Made by a program: the position numbers and the translations under genes. Shown here piece by piece: positions 37,886 to 50,394 of a stretch of DNA of 64,000 nt; the first letter of the stretch is position 1, and each line of letters begins with the position of its first letter. The DNA comes from Silene latifolia (Eukaryota; Streptophyta; Magnoliopsida; Caryophyllales; Caryophyllaceae), in assembly GCF_048544455.1 (NCBI RefSeq), contig NC_133538.1:42816969-42880968 (forward strand), in the 5' to 3' direction. The notes beneath the pieces are model-generated. The model was not told where the DNA came from. It ran no database searches and saw only the letters and a program-made list of their open reading frames with translations.

Positions 37886-38118
37886 TACGTACCTTTTCGC
37901 ACAATCAAACCCGATCGTACTTTTTCGTGAAAGAGGACGTATATTAAGGTAAGGTAAGAGGGAATAATAATTCACGTACTTTAACTACATTTAATCGAGA
38001 CCGATCCATCACAATGTCGTCTTTTATATTAAAGTCTCTTAATATATTTAATATAAACTTAACTTGTATTTAAACCCGAAACACATAGGCCACTCGAATA
38101 TTATTAAATATTCTAACA
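37459..38118 (-). repeat. 3' LTR of the minus-strand copia element
   Basis: 660 bp; about 127 bp longer than its partner because of an expanded TATATA/TATG microsatellite at about 37754-37886. The partner LTR has only a short ATATATATA at the same place (about 44605). Confidence 0.93.
37754..37886. repeat. (TA)n/(TATG) microsatellite inside an LTR
   Basis: About 130 bp of TA repeats with interspersed TATG units, absent in expanded form from the other LTR of the same element. The alternating Y/I frames on both strands are artefacts. Confidence 0.95.
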
Positions 38119-38699
38119 TTCTCCCACTTGGCCTTTATGTTGACTTGATGGTTCAATAATACTATAATGTGCACTTTTATGTTAAGCTCATTAACTTTTG
38201 TATCTTTAATTGAACTAAACTAATTGGATCATGGCTGTCACACGTCATTTATTAATCGACATGATTCCTTCCATGTATCACAAATCAATTCCAAATCTAA
38301 GTCACCTTTAATTTGAGAAGAGCATTAATTCTCACAATTAGTCACATGTAATCCAGCCAATAACTGTAATGTATACATATACTATAATGATTAACATGTC
38401 TGTTATAACAGAAACAATACTATAAGTGAATTCTAGATGTCATATTTATTACAAGCATATTAACTTTATAATAACAAGGCTTTTGATACAACACTCATGC
38501 GTTCTACATGGCCAATGAACGCCTTAGGTGGTAATCCCTTAGTTAATGGATCTGCTACCATCTTATCCATTCTTATATGCTCAAATGACACTCTTTGCTT
38601 CTGTACCTCCTCCTTGACCTATAAGAACTTTAATTCCATGTGCTTAGCACCCTTGGAGTATTTATCGTTCTTAGAGAAGAAGACGGCTGCAGAATTGTC

Positions 38700-41600
38700 A
38701 CAATAAATTCTCAGCAATGGCTATACTATCGACGATCCCAAGTCTCGAGATAAAGTTTCGCAACCACAATGTATGAATAGTGGCCTCAAAGCATGCCACA
38801 AATCCGGCTTCCATAGTAGAAGTAACAACGACAGACTGCTTCCCACTTTTCCATGATACTACCCCTTCAGCTAAAAGGAACAAGTAGCCAAATGTCGATT
38901 TCTACTATCAACACAACCGACATAATCTGAATCTGAATAACTAATCACCTCAAGATGATCGGATCTCCTATAAGTAAGCATGAGCTCCTTAGTGCCTTGC
39001 AAGTACCTAAGGACTTTCTTCACAGCTTTCCAGTGGTCCATCCCGGGATTACTTTGGTACCGACCCAACATTCCAACAGCAAAGCTGATATCTGTTTGAG
39101 TACATGTTTGAACATAGTTCAAACTCCCAACCACAGATGCATAGGGAATTCTCTCCATTTCTTTTCGTTCCAGTTCATTACGGGGACATTGCATTTTACT
39201 AAATTTGTCCCCTTTGTGTATAGGAACTATCCCTGCAGAGCATTCATTCATTCTATATCTCTCCAAAAATTTGTCAATGTAACCTTTCTGAGACAATCCT
39301 TGTGATCTATCAGGGAAAATTTCAATTCCGATCACATAGGATACCTCACCCATATCTTTAATTTCAAAGTTCTTAGATAGATATTTCTTTACATCATGCA
39401 ACATGCCTAGATCATTCGCAGCAAGTAAAATATCATCAATATATAAGACTAAAATAACAAATCTGCTCCCACTGATCTTAATGTAGATACACCGATCGAC
39501 GGTAATCTCTACAAACCCATATGACGTGATGGTATCATTAAACTTTAAATACCATTGTCTTGAACCTTGTTTTAACCCATATATCGATTTTCTCATCCTA
39601 CACACCTTATCTTCATTATCCGGGGATGTAAATCCCTCAGGTTGGTCCATATATACTTTTTCCTCAAGCTCACCGTTTAGAAAGGCGGTCTTTACATCCA
39701 TTTGGTGAAGCTCCAAATCATAATGAGCTACCAAAGCCAAAACAATTCTTAAAGAATCTTTCTTTGACACCGAAGAGAAAGTTTCTTTGTAATCAATGCC
39801 ATCCTTCTGTGTGAAACTTTTGGCAACAAGTCGAGCCTTATACCTTTCAATGTTGAGTCGAGCCTTATACCTTTCAATGTTGCCTTTAGAGTCCCTTTTG
39901 GTCTTATAGACCAATTTCGACCCAACGGCCTTAGAACCCTCAGGCAACACTACTAAGTCCCATACTTTGTTGTCATCCATAGATTTCATTTCCTCTTTCA
40001 TGGCAATTAACCACTTTTCAGAATTGTCATTTTCCATGGCCTTATGGATTAAGACTGGATCTTCACTAATGCTCAAGTCACATTCAACCTCAATGTTATA
40101 TGTCTCGTAGTCATCTGGGATGGTTGATCTTCTTTCTCTTATGGATCACCTTAATTGTTCCTGTGGAACGTTGGCTAATCTCCTTCGCCTTACAGATTGC
40201 CTTGACTGTTCACGTGACATATTATTTTCCCCTTGAATTGTGACTTGATCATCATTGTTATTGTCATTTTGTGGGTTTTGCACCTCATTTCGTTGTTGTT
40301 CCATTATGTCATTTGACTGTGACGGCATAATTGGTACAACAATTTCATGTGCAACTTCAGGAGAAGGAACTTCAACCTGAATTTCTTTAATATCCACTTT
40401 TCGTGGTTCAGTGCTCCCACTAGTTTGACCGTTTTCAATGAATCTAGCATTTCCAATCTCTACTATTCTCGTATTGTGATTAGGATAGTAAAATCTATAC
40501 CCCTTTGACTTTTCAAGATAGCCAATGAAATGACAACCGACTGTCCTAGGATCTAGCTTCTTTTCATTTGGGTTATACAACCTTACTTCAGCTGGGCAAC
40601 CCCAAACTCGAAGATGTCTTAAACTCGGTTTTCTTCCCGTCCATAGTTCATAAGGAGTCTTAGGAACCCGATTTAAAACATAGGTTGCTATCTTTAATGC
40701 ATAAATCCATAGTGAAAGAGGTAAAGAACAATTACTTAAGATGCTCCTAACCATTTCCATTAAAGTACGGTTCCGCCTTTCAAAGAACACCGTTCTGCTT
40801 TGAAAATGTCTGGGCATTGTATATTGTGCACAAATACCCCTACTTTCAAGTAACTTTGCAAATGGACCAGGACATTGTCCATTTTCAGTAAACCTTCCAT
40901 AAAACTCACTACCCCTATCAGACGTTACAATTTTCACTTTCTTTTCTAGCTGCCTTTCCACCTCATTTATGAATATTTCAAGGATATCCACAAAATGAGC
41001 CTTTTCATGCAACAAATAAGTGAAACCATATCGGGAGAAATCATCTATAAAGGTGATAAAGTAATTTTCACCACTCCATGACGGAGTGTCAAAAGGTCTA
41101 CAAATATCAGTGTGTATAATTTCTAAAAGCTGAGAGCTCCTTGTAGCTGATTTCTTTACTGTATGTTTAGTCTGCTTACCTTTAATACAGTCTACACATA
41201 CATCTAAGTCACTAAAATCCAATTGAGGTAGAATTTCATGTTTTACCAACCTCGTTAACCTTTCTTTGGATATGTGACCTTTGATGCCACAAGTAAGCTG
41301 ATTTTTCGTTCGATGCACTAAGTTTAATACCTTGACACTCAACATAAAATATGGAATCGGAAAATTTAACATCAAGATTGAACCTATAAAGTGAATCAAT
41401 CAAAGTACCACTACCATAAAAGTATTCATTATGGTACATAGAAAATACACCATGTCCAAACTTGAAATTAAAACATAAATTATCCAATCTACTTAATGAT
41501 ACAAGATTTTTAGCACAATCGGGTACATAGAGACAATCTGTAAAATCTATATGACAACCAGTGTCTAAGATTAATTTGTAAGTCTCAATGCCCTCAATGC

Positions 41601-42375
41601 GTGCCTTTATCCTGTTACCCATGGATACAACTTGTTCAGCTCCTCTTATGGGCTGGAGCATACGATATCCCTGTTTTATGTGAGAAATATGAGTAGTCGC
41701 ACCAGAATCTAACCACCAAGTATTATTAGGTACTTCTATAAGATTTGATTCAAAGCAAACAAAACTATAATGTTTACCTTTCTTTTCGAACCATGCCTTC
41801 CTCTTAGGACAATCCTTCTTAAAGTGTCCCATTTTCTTGCAAAAGTGACACTTCTTTTCTTTCTGGATCGCACTTTCAAGTCCTTTAAAGAAAGACTTTC
41901 CCTTCTTACCATTCTTACCCTTCTTACTCAGTTTAGCCTTGCTGCTGCTGGCACCATCATGACTCAAGAAATGAACAACTTCATCTTTCATCTTCTTTAA
42001 TCTCCCCTCCTCTTGTATAAGCATGGCTTTTAACTCTTGATAGTTCCATTTATCTTTAATGGTGTTATAGTTCACCTGAAACTAGCTAAACTCATAAGGT
42101 AGAGAGTTAATGATGAATTGGACCAAGAAAGTATCACTTACGTCCATTCCTAAAGTCTTCAACTTTGCTGCCAAGTTAGACATGTGTGTCACATGATCAT
42201 GAATCGGTTGAGACCAGTCAAACCTTTTAGTAGCCAGCTCACTCATTAAACTACCAACAATTGACTTATCAGCTAAATCCGACTGTGAACACTCTTTTAC
42301 TTTGAGCATGAATTCCCTTGCTTTCTCTATTTTAGGCATGGAGGGCTTAATGTTATCAGTCATTGTCATCCTCAT
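38700..42375 (-). pseudogene. Copia gag-pol region, minus strand (fossil)
   Basis: Parts in order along the minus strand: gag (from about 42375), zinc knuckle CHFCKKMGHFKKDC (about 41840), protease WWLDSGATTHIS (about 41710), integrase with TSDRGSEF (about 40910), reverse transcriptase with MDVKTAFLNGELEE (about 39690) and LYIDDILLAAND (about 39440), and RNase H with YSDSDYVGC (about 38920). The order is Ty1/copia. The region is interrupted. 42376-43573 is non-coding leader and A/T-rich. Confidence 0.88.
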
Positions 42376-43573
42376 GAGGTGTAAACCCAGCCTGCTAGAT
42401 TTCTCCCAAGCCTGATAATGACACTTTTTGGCTTCGGAGCTTTTAGGTGTAATTTTTGTTGGTTCCTAATCTGTCAGGATGGCAATGTCCAAAGCCATTA
42501 TACCTAGTGTATACTGGATCTTTAAGGCGCACTCATCATAATTAAGCCCATTGAACTTTACAAAAGAGTCAGCAGATGCAAACATATTTGGAGATGTTGC
42601 AAACATTTATACATGTTTATCTATTAGTGCTTTGAAAAAACTATCATACAGATTCAAATAAAATCATACATGTATTTAAATGACCTTTAGGCAACACTTA
42701 AATACAAGTAACCATCATTGATGTTAATATATACTTTAACAATTAATTATAACACACGTGAATCAAATAAGAATGCTATCTTTGGATATACATACTATTT
42801 GACCCAATTTATGAATAATTAATCCTTTTATATTATTAACTATATTTAATGACCCACCTTTGAGTGATCTCCCAAAATATAGATGACAAAAATAATTGAT
42901 CAATTTTAACTATAATGTCATTTAAACATCTCTTTACTCATGATCAATTGATAACTTTTATTTTTAAATGTCTAAATAAAATATAACAAGGCCACTTTGG
43001 TGACTGACATGTGATATACAAAATAAACATTTAAACTTAATGATAAATATGTCATCATAATATGTTAATAATTCATAACATGAATTTACCCCATATCTTT
43101 ATTGTGATTGCTCTTTCTTATTTTATTAACATAATTCAATCTTACATATTATCTATAATCCGTAATGATAACAAATACTATAATCATGAATCAATTATAG
43201 AGGCAAAAAAACAAATTCATACATTAAACATCATTTTATGATCTTTACTGATAATCCATGAAATTGCATTGCACAAGCATTATAGGAGTATATGATCCCA
43301 CTACACTAAATTATTTATATTTTATTGTTGCTAACACCTAAACATTTCTTTTACAAATGCTCATGTTATCAACACTTCATCCAACAATTCAACCATAGTG
43401 TAATGCGTAGATATCGTACAAATAAATATGTCATAAATGAATCAATAAAATTGCCTTTTAAGGGATGTATATATTGCAAATACTATCTGCCAGCATACTA
43501 AAAAATAAAGAATGACATGAATGCATTTCCAAATTATCTACGGCCTCCTTTTACAAATAGGGATATGACCAAG

Positions 43574-44150
43574 TGATGGGGCATATTCTGCACCCGCTGA
43601 CCGAGTCAACATATTGAGCAAGGTCAAAGCAAAAAGACAGGAAGTCAACGTATTAGACAGCCTAACCGACGCAGCCTGTCGGCCTGTCACTTGGGTCTCG
43701 GTCTCGGCAACTAGCCGGCCGAGAGGCATATCCGCGTACTCACATCCAAGTCCCCTCGGCATGGAGTCAACCGGGCCCGCCGGCCTGCCATGGGTCCCTC
43801 GGCCGAGGGTAGAACAGTCTTTCCACCTGCTATCCACTTGGCCACTACGTGACAAAAGGTGAAAATCTATAAATACTCCACTTCTCTCATTGAGAAGAGG
43901 ATCCCAAAAACTAACCGAAAATCTGGTATAAACTCCCTTATCTCTCTACAATATACTTTGCCAAGTTAACACACAACTTATCTCTTTAAGTTTACTGACT
44001 TGAGCGTCGGAGTGAGTACGCTCGGTACCAAGCCGAGCCCTCAGTTTGTTCATTCTTACAGGAGAGAGCGAAAGGAAGAGACAAGTAAAAAGACGTCATT
44101 CATCAAGCTTACGTGGTCATAAATCCTGCTCCAGAATTACACCCGGAACA
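43574..44150 (+). repeat. Gypsy-type solo LTR nested in the copia leader
   Basis: 577 bp starting TGATGGGGCATATTCTGC and ending CACCCGGAACA, flanked by the perfect 5-bp duplication ccaag (43569-43573 and 44151-44155). A TATA box CTATAAATACTCC lies near 43868. Nothing internal remains, so this is the product of LTR-LTR recombination. The start and composition suggest a Tat/Retand-type gypsy family; that assignment is tentative. It contains CTCGGCCGAGG palindromes. Confidence 0.85.
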
Positions 44151-44319
44151 CCAAGAAAAAATAATTAATGCTTAACTATGATAAAGACAAGAATGATAAA
44201 ATTAATAATAAATTCTTCCTAGTATAATTAGGCAGCGAAAACATCACGCAAACACAATTTAATTTGCCATAACCTTTAATGGGTAAATTAATCAAATATA
44301 TAATTGCTCTCATACCAAA

Positions 44320-44852
44320 TGTAAGATAAACTTTATGATTTCATTAATGAAATTAGTCCCAAGAATCAATATAGACTTGAATTAATTCAACTCTAATACA
44401 ATCAATGGACGGAGTAAAAGACTAACCTTTCTTACAGACGCACTCAATACAATAAGAAGTATAAAACGATTGATTCTCCTCCTGAACCCTTTTTTTTACT
44501 GTTTTTTGATGATGGAGAAGAAACTGCCTTTTCACTTTTCACTTTAAATGTACGTATGTTTTGTGTTTTTGTCAGATGATTATTATTATTATTTAACTTC
44601 CAGTATATATATAATATATTACGTACCTTTTCGCACAATCAAACCCGATCGTACCTTTTCGTGAAAGAGGACGTATATTAGGGTAAGGTAAGAGGGAATA
44701 ATAATTCCCGTACTTTAATTACATTTAATCGAGACCGATCCATCACGGTGTCGTCTTTTATATTAAAGTCTCTTAATATATTTAATATAAACTTAACTTG
44801 TATTTAAACCCGAAACACATAGGTCACTCGAATATTATTAAATATTCTAACA
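44320..44852 (-). repeat. 5' LTR of the minus-strand copia element
   Basis: 533 bp, the shorter partner of 37459-38118, adjacent to the primer site on its left and to the taaac duplication on its right. Confidence 0.93.
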
Positions 44853-45042
44853 TAAACAATTTATTGAAATAGAGGGATCGATTATAATTATATGCACACA
44901 TGATACATGCCATTGTTTTTTCCATGTCCAATGAGCATGCAAAATTAGGTGTTGGACGAAGAATTCGAGCTTGTAACCTATGATCCGCTATTTGCAATTT
45001 TAACTAACAGACGAAAACTTATCGATATTGTATTTCTTTTAT

Positions 45043-45239
45043 AAGGGTAATGTTAAATACAGCCCTTAGGGCTGTATTTAAGCATTTAATACCTTCTATA
45101 TAAGGTATTAACTTAGGAATTAAGAATTAGATTACACATTACTCAATACAATTAATACAAATATTAAGGATTTATTTCTTTTTATGACTCCTTAAATACA
45201 ACCCTAAGGACTATAGGGCTGTATTTATCATTTCCCCTT
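45043..45239. mobile_element. Small foldback MITE upstream of the FQR1-type gene
   Basis: Inverted ends AAGGGTAATGTTAAATACAG and AAGGGGAAATGATAAATACAG enclose about 150 bp. Each end also folds on itself around AAATACAGCCC...GGGCTGTATTT. No clear target duplication or coding capacity. It lies about 430 bp upstream of the start codon of the next gene. The 185 bp to its left (44858-45042) hold nothing recognised. Confidence 0.65.
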
Positions 45240-45534
45240 TTTTAATTGAAAAAGAACAACTAATTATGTTGATAATTGTTAGTATATCTTGTAAATTTGA
45301 TTTCTATACATTAGCTTGGAAAGAAAGGGACGGTGTGATAGTATGAAGGGTTGAAGTGTATAAGAAAACATGATGATGATAAGCGTGACAGATTGAGGGC
45401 ATCATTTGGCATTTACCACTTATTTGGGGCCAAATGCAAGGCAACAAAACGACATCGTCTTCTGGTCAGCCTTTGAACACACTAATTAATCATTAAATCC
45501 AACATGAAAAGTTTAATCTGCCAATTAAATTAAA

Positions 45535-45673
45535 CCTCCCCATTACTATATACTATACCTTTCCTCTTCTTTCATTTTTTGTCATCCCAATTCATTTCAC
45601 AATTCTCAGAAAATCAACACGAACAAAAACAAAGTTTCGAGCAGTAAATTAGTAATTTCATTACCATTAATCT
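45535..45673 (+). promoter_or_regulatory. Probable promoter and 5' UTR of the FQR1-type gene
   Basis: A TATA-like ACTATATACTATACC (about 45545) is followed by a pyrimidine-rich stretch and an A-rich leader (ATCAACACGAACAAAAACAAAG), ending in TCTATGGC, a good plant start context. Inferred from composition and position only. Confidence 0.45.
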
Positions 45674-48600
45674 ATGGCCACTAAAGTCTACATTGTGTAA
45701 GTTTAATTCCCATTTACCTTGTTTTTGTTTGTTTAAGTGTTGATTAATTGATATGTAATTACAGTATCTTGTTTTAGATGGTTAATTTATGTGTAATTTG
45801 TTTTAGTTTTTAGTGGAATTGATCATTCTGCTTAATTATTTATGATTGGTTGTACTAAGTATTAAGATTCGCTATCTGGGTAGAGCTTACTTTGTTGAAA
45901 GTCTGTTCCTTTCATGGGTTATGCTGAAATTTGGATTGATCCATTATCAGGGTAGTAATTAATTTCGAGTTTAGGCCAGTAATTATAGAGATTTTGTGAG
46001 GTCAAATGGAACAATGATCATTATCAATTCTTTCGAGTAGTGAAGAGGTTTTAGCCTAGCGATTAAGTTGGGAGGTATAGTGGACAATCGGTCCCAGGTT
46101 CAAATTCCTGACCCCTGATATTGTACCTCCTTGTGGCGCATTTAACACAAAACAAAAAAACTACAGTAATTTTTTTTTCTCTTGAGTGATGATAAATTGA
46201 TCAAATTATCAATAACTGATATTTTTCCCAATTTAAATTTGTACGACCTAGCAACATATAAGTATTGTCCAATGATGTGATATATAATTGTTCTGGACAT
46301 TTTTCGTTGAGTAGTCGGTGACAATGACAATCTACGTTATTGACTCTGGCAATATAGTGTTAAGAAAATGTATTATGTTATGAAATATAAAAAGCTTAAT
46401 GTTATGTGGTGATGGTAATGGTCAGTCCTTCAATCATGTTCGGACCAATGTTTGTTGGAGGGAGAGTGATTGGGGGTTGATGGCTTGATGCAAACTTCTT
46501 TGCGAATTTTATTGATTTTTGCTTCAAATGACTTTGACATTAGCTGTTTGAGTGGTTTAGCATCATCGTTATAATATTAGGAAGTAATAGTCAACCTTTT
46601 CACATTCGAGTTGAAGTTAAAATTTCAGGACTCAATGTTTAATTAGTATTTAATGATACAATGATTATCTGTTGTGAAGGCCATTGTTGTCAGAATTGCG
46701 ATTCGATCCAACGATTCTACGATTTTACGATCCAAAAATGCTTGACCGATCCTGGATCCTACGATTCTATCATAGTTGTAGAATCTTACGATCCTATTAA
46801 TTTGAAAATTTCTAGAGATGAGATCATAATACGATCCCACGATCCGATTCCATAATAAAAAAAATTAATATATATTTTTATATAATGACACCGTAAAACC
46901 CAAATTTCGTGTAAGTTGTTCATACAATAATCCTAAAATCATTAATTACCAATATTTTATGAATAAATATTAATAAATAAGTGTTTTGATTTTCAATTAT
47001 ATGTTTTTAACAAATAAAAAATTATATTTAGTGAGTTTGTAGAATCTTGCGATTCTACGATCCGATTCTACCGATTCGATCCTACCCTCCCCATCGATCC
47101 AAAGTAGAATCCCGATCCTGACAACATTGGTGAAGGCTGATGATGCACAAGGATGTAAATATGTAATGCTTATCAATTACCGTTGTTTTATGTCTCGCTT
47201 TGACTTCTGGGTTTTCCAATATAGCATTACCAGAAGACACTCTACTGGGGATTATAAATACTTCTATACTGTATATATTTGACCCCACCTTGCTTTGCCA
47301 TAGGCGAGAGCCTTTGAAGCATGGGGGTATTGGTGATTTGGTGTTGTTTCAGCAGTTCCCTTGTCAAACTGGATATGTTATCTCCTAATGTTTGCTTGGT
47401 CTGTTGGTTTTGGGGTGTACAATGTTTTCAATAGAAAATGCACAATTTAGCTGCTTTATTTTGGGATAAGATGTATGTAATGCAGTAATGGTAGTATTCT
47501 GAGTAGCCTTCTGTGGGTAGAGACGCAGTGTCTATGTGATACGGAACGTTAATATCTGTTCTCAACCTCTCATCCATTGATATTTGGGGAGATGATCTCA
47601 TACAAATAATTTTATCACCCCTCTGCATGGTGAAAATGTGTAGCTGTCTTTTCATATGAGTTGTGTTTTTCATCTCCATCAGCCACTCGAATCTGTGCTT
47701 AAAGTGATTGTTGCAATAGGCGCGCCTCTGGGAACATAGGGGGACACAAATGTGTCTTTAATCTTTATTGTAACTTGCCATAGCTTAAGCAAATCAGTTT
47801 CAAGTGGTTATGACATGAGTTTATCTTTGTTTCAGGTACTATTCCATGTATGGACATGTACAGAAACTAGCAGAAGAAATTCAGAAAGGAGCTGCTTCAG
47901 TTGAAGGCGTAGAGGCCAAATTGTGGCAGGTATACATTAGCTTCTATTTTTCTTTCCTTCTTACATCTGTTAACCGGTGCATTTCAGACATTAGAAATCT
48001 TGAATACCTCCTAGTAAAGTTGAATTATTTCAGACAACACACTGTTTAAGCTAATGTAGAAAATATTCTTTGCTCACGAATGTGGTTCATTTGCGCCAAA
48101 TGTGAGGAGAGGGTTTTGACGCTAAGGAATGATGCACGTTGTAGCATCCAGTGTCATTGGACACTTGAAAGCTGTTTTATGATTTTGTACAATTTATCCA
48201 CTTTTTAAGTTTTCGATTTGCTATGGAGCCAAAGATTTACTATTATGTGGCTCTGGCTTGTTATGGAGTAAAGAAGAATGGCTCGCCAAATTAGTTGTGC
48301 CTTTTTCCCTTTTTCCTTTTTATTTTTTTTATTGTGGGGTGATTTGGAAACAACCTCTATGTGCTTTACTTGTTAGCACAGGGGTATGAGTGCGTATATT
48401 GGAAGGGACACTTTAAGGCAAACTTTCTGGTTCCTTAAGCGGTTGACACTGCATTGTATTGCTACATAACATGCATTATATTCTGAATTTTTTTGTCTAT
48501 TGCTTACTCTAGATCAAACATTTGTAAGTTGCTATGTTACTTTGACATTTCAAAAATTTGGTCGCATGTTTGATACTTACAAGAGTCCGACACGACGCGA

Positions 48601-50149
48601 CTCTTCCAACACTTCATTTTAGACCAAAACAGTTAAAAAAATTACGGAAAATAACTGAGACACTCCGACACCGTGTCATGTCCGACACTTGCAGCCGAGT
48701 CAGAGTAACACTAAGCCGTGCTGTTGAATGTTTACCATGTTTGATAAGCTGTTGACATTTTTGTAGAACCTCTATTCAACTGTCACACTGTTTCTGTTTC
48801 AATTTTTTTCCCCATCACTTTTACCATATCTTTCTTATACCAACTGGCAACTGTGGTTTCCTGGTTTTTGGTCAATGAACTGCTAGGAAATAGGCATAGA
48901 AGGTCAAATGCCTGGCATATATGACAGTCACTTACTCGTTGTTCCTTCCAAAAGTCTTCTTTATTGTACTTCTAGTGCTGCCTCATGACAGGCCCTTGGC
49001 TTTTGGTCTTGGTATAATTACTTGGTAAAAAAAAAGTTAGCTTTTATGAACATGATTTTGCTGTATTATGTAATGCCGACATTAGTACATTTTTTTATGT
49101 ATTATGTAATGCTGACACTGACTAGCTGAGACTGTATGAAACAGGTCCCTGAAACTTTATCTGATGAGGTGCTTGGTAAGATGAGTGCAGCACCAAAGAG
49201 CAACACCCCAATTATAACCCCAAAGGAGCTTACTGAAGCCGATGGATTTATCTTCGGGTTCCCCACGAGATTTGGAATGATGTCTGCGCAATTCAAGGCT
49301 TTTCTTGATGCGACCGGAGGTCTATGGAAAACTCAAGAACTTGCAGGAAAGCCCGCTGGCCTCTTCTTCAGTACTGGATCTCAAGGTGGCGGTCAGGAGA
49401 CCACTGCGTAAGTTCCCACTATTTCATGATAATGTTTTAATTTCTGAATAGAATAGATATTTTTAAAAAAGAGTAGGCCTGCGTAAACTAATTGTTAAAG
49501 TAAATATGGGATACCACCTACCAGGAGGAGAAAAGTTTACCTAATGTGATCAGCTCTCACCAATTTTGTGTCTATATATACCGGGATTATGGGTTAGAGA
49601 CTTCAAGCTCTCTTCAACCCTCCTAGTCACATGTGAGGTCCTGTAGGAAGAAAACTTGGGGTGGATTCTCCACCTTGACCACCTATACACAAAGTAGACC
49701 AGACCCTCCTTACTGCTAATTACATTGACTGGACAAAATTAGTCGAGGAACTATCGTCATCTACTTGAAAGCACTTACAGTTCAGTTCATATAAGTCACT
49801 CCATGGTCAAGGAATTTGATGTCCTGTTAAATCCATGAAAAGAATCGGGGCCACACACATGGACATTTTGGGTTGAATATATATTGAAGTTATCTTTTTA
49901 TGTGATGCTTGTTACAGTTTGACAGCCGTAACTCAGTTGGCTCACCATGGTATGATCTTTGTTCCAATCGGATACACATTTGGTGCCGGCATGTTTGAGA
50001 TGGAAAACGTGAAAGGAGGAAGCCCATATGGAGCCGGAACTTTTGCCGGAGATGGTTCGAGACAGCCTACAGAGCTGGAGTTGGAACAAGCTAGATACCA
50101 GGGCAAGTACATTGCCACCATCACTAAGAAGCTTAAAGGAGGTGCTTGA
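45674..50149 (+). CDS. FQR1: NAD(P)H:quinone oxidoreductase, FQR1/WrbA type
   Basis: Four exons with GT-AG introns: 45674-45696, 47836-47929, 49145-49407 and 49918-50149, together 203 codons plus stop, the usual length for plant FQR1-like proteins. The protein starts [20 protein letters not shown], the flavodoxin-fold FMN phosphate-binding loop, and carries the WrbA-family stretches [22 protein letters not shown] and [12 protein letters not shown], then [11 protein letters not shown] and [16 protein letters not shown]. Known family members are cytosolic or membrane-associated flavoproteins that reduce quinones by two electrons, protecting against redox cycling; plant FQR1 is auxin-responsive. 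The first exon is only 23 bp, so it is missed by simple frame scanning. Exons look intact. Intron 1 (2.1 kb) holds a SINE-like sequence and a hAT MITE; intron 2 (1.2 kb) holds a MITE. Boundaries rest on splice consensus and family similarity. Confidence 0.95.
46040..46160 (+). mobile_element. tRNA-derived SINE-like sequence in FQR1 intron 1
   Basis: An A-box-like TAGCCTAGCGATTAAGTTGG (46052-46071) and a B-box-like GGTTCAAATTCC (46097-46108) are spaced as in a polymerase III promoter, followed by a short unique part and an A-rich end near 46150. It cannot fold as a complete tRNA from what I can see, so SINE is more likely than a tRNA gene. Confidence 0.5.
46682..47129. mobile_element. Non-autonomous hAT-like element in FQR1 intron 1
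   Basis: Inverted ends CATTGTTGTCAG and CTGACAACATTG, flanked by the perfect 8-bp duplication gtgaaggc (46674-46681 and 47130-47137). The 448-bp body has many ACGATTCTACGATCC-like motifs on both sides of an A/T-rich middle. The 8-bp duplication and CA ends point to hAT. No coding capacity. Confidence 0.85.
48560..48712. mobile_element. GACAC-motif MITE in FQR1 intron 2
   Basis: Shares ACACTTCATTTTAGACCAAAA and runs of GTCCGACAC / CCGACACCGTGTC with the better preserved element at 61222-61400. The right end GAGTAACACTAAG corresponds to that family's terminus; the left end is degraded. Confidence 0.65.
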
Positions 50150-50218
50150 TCTTGGTTTTCTTCGCAATCATTGCTACACAGTGGATCATACTATCATTAG
50201 ATACTTAAATTAATAATA

Positions 50219-50394
50219 GGTCTTGGTATAGACGGGTGTGGCGTATAGATGGGTAAAGACCTCTAATAAAATGGGTAGGGGGGACAAGGTGGGGCACCCC
50301 ATGTGCATCCCATTTTATAGCAAATGGGTATTTTGTGAGGAGAAATGGTATCCGTCTATACTTATAGACGGATAGTGTCCGTCTATAATGAGAA
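50219..50394. mobile_element. Small MITE downstream of the FQR1-type gene
   Basis: The left end TCTTGGTATAGACGG and right end (reverse complement TCTCATTATAGACGG) are inverted repeats, and 50350-50373 is an 11-2-11 hairpin (ATCCGTCTATA...TATAGACGGAT). No clear target duplication. It starts about 70 bp after the stop codon and may lie within the 3' UTR. 50395-50672 holds a T-rich stretch with repeated TTTTGTTCGTTTTATTTTG units and no gene. Confidence 0.55.

Larger units (their letters stand above)
37459..44852 (-). mobile_element. Ty1/copia LTR retrotransposon, minus strand, broken
   Basis: LTRs at 37459-38118 and 44320-44852, both reading TGTTAGAATATT...TTTATCTTACA on the minus strand, are flanked by taaac (37454-37458 and 44853-44857). 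The purine tract AAGTGGGAGAATG (minus, near 38119) and a TGGTATGAGAGC primer site (about 44305-44317) are in the expected places. Coding parts run from about 42375 down to about 38700. A gypsy solo LTR sits in its 5' leader. It is broken (about five interruptions). Lineage within copia not assigned. LTR sequences outside the AT repeat are very similar, so the insertion is young. Confidence 0.92.

Noticed and set aside
43538-43862. Overlapping 82- and 105-residue frames in a GC-richer patch
   Set aside because: The patch is the nested solo LTR; its higher GC content creates open frames by chance.
46040-46160. A functional tRNA gene
   Set aside because: Only A-box and B-box resemble a tRNA; the acceptor stem does not pair and an A-rich tail follows, which fits a SINE better.
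49898-50167. Minus-strand open frames across the last FQR1 exon
   Set aside because: They are shadows of the coding strand; the plus strand gives the conserved family sequence.
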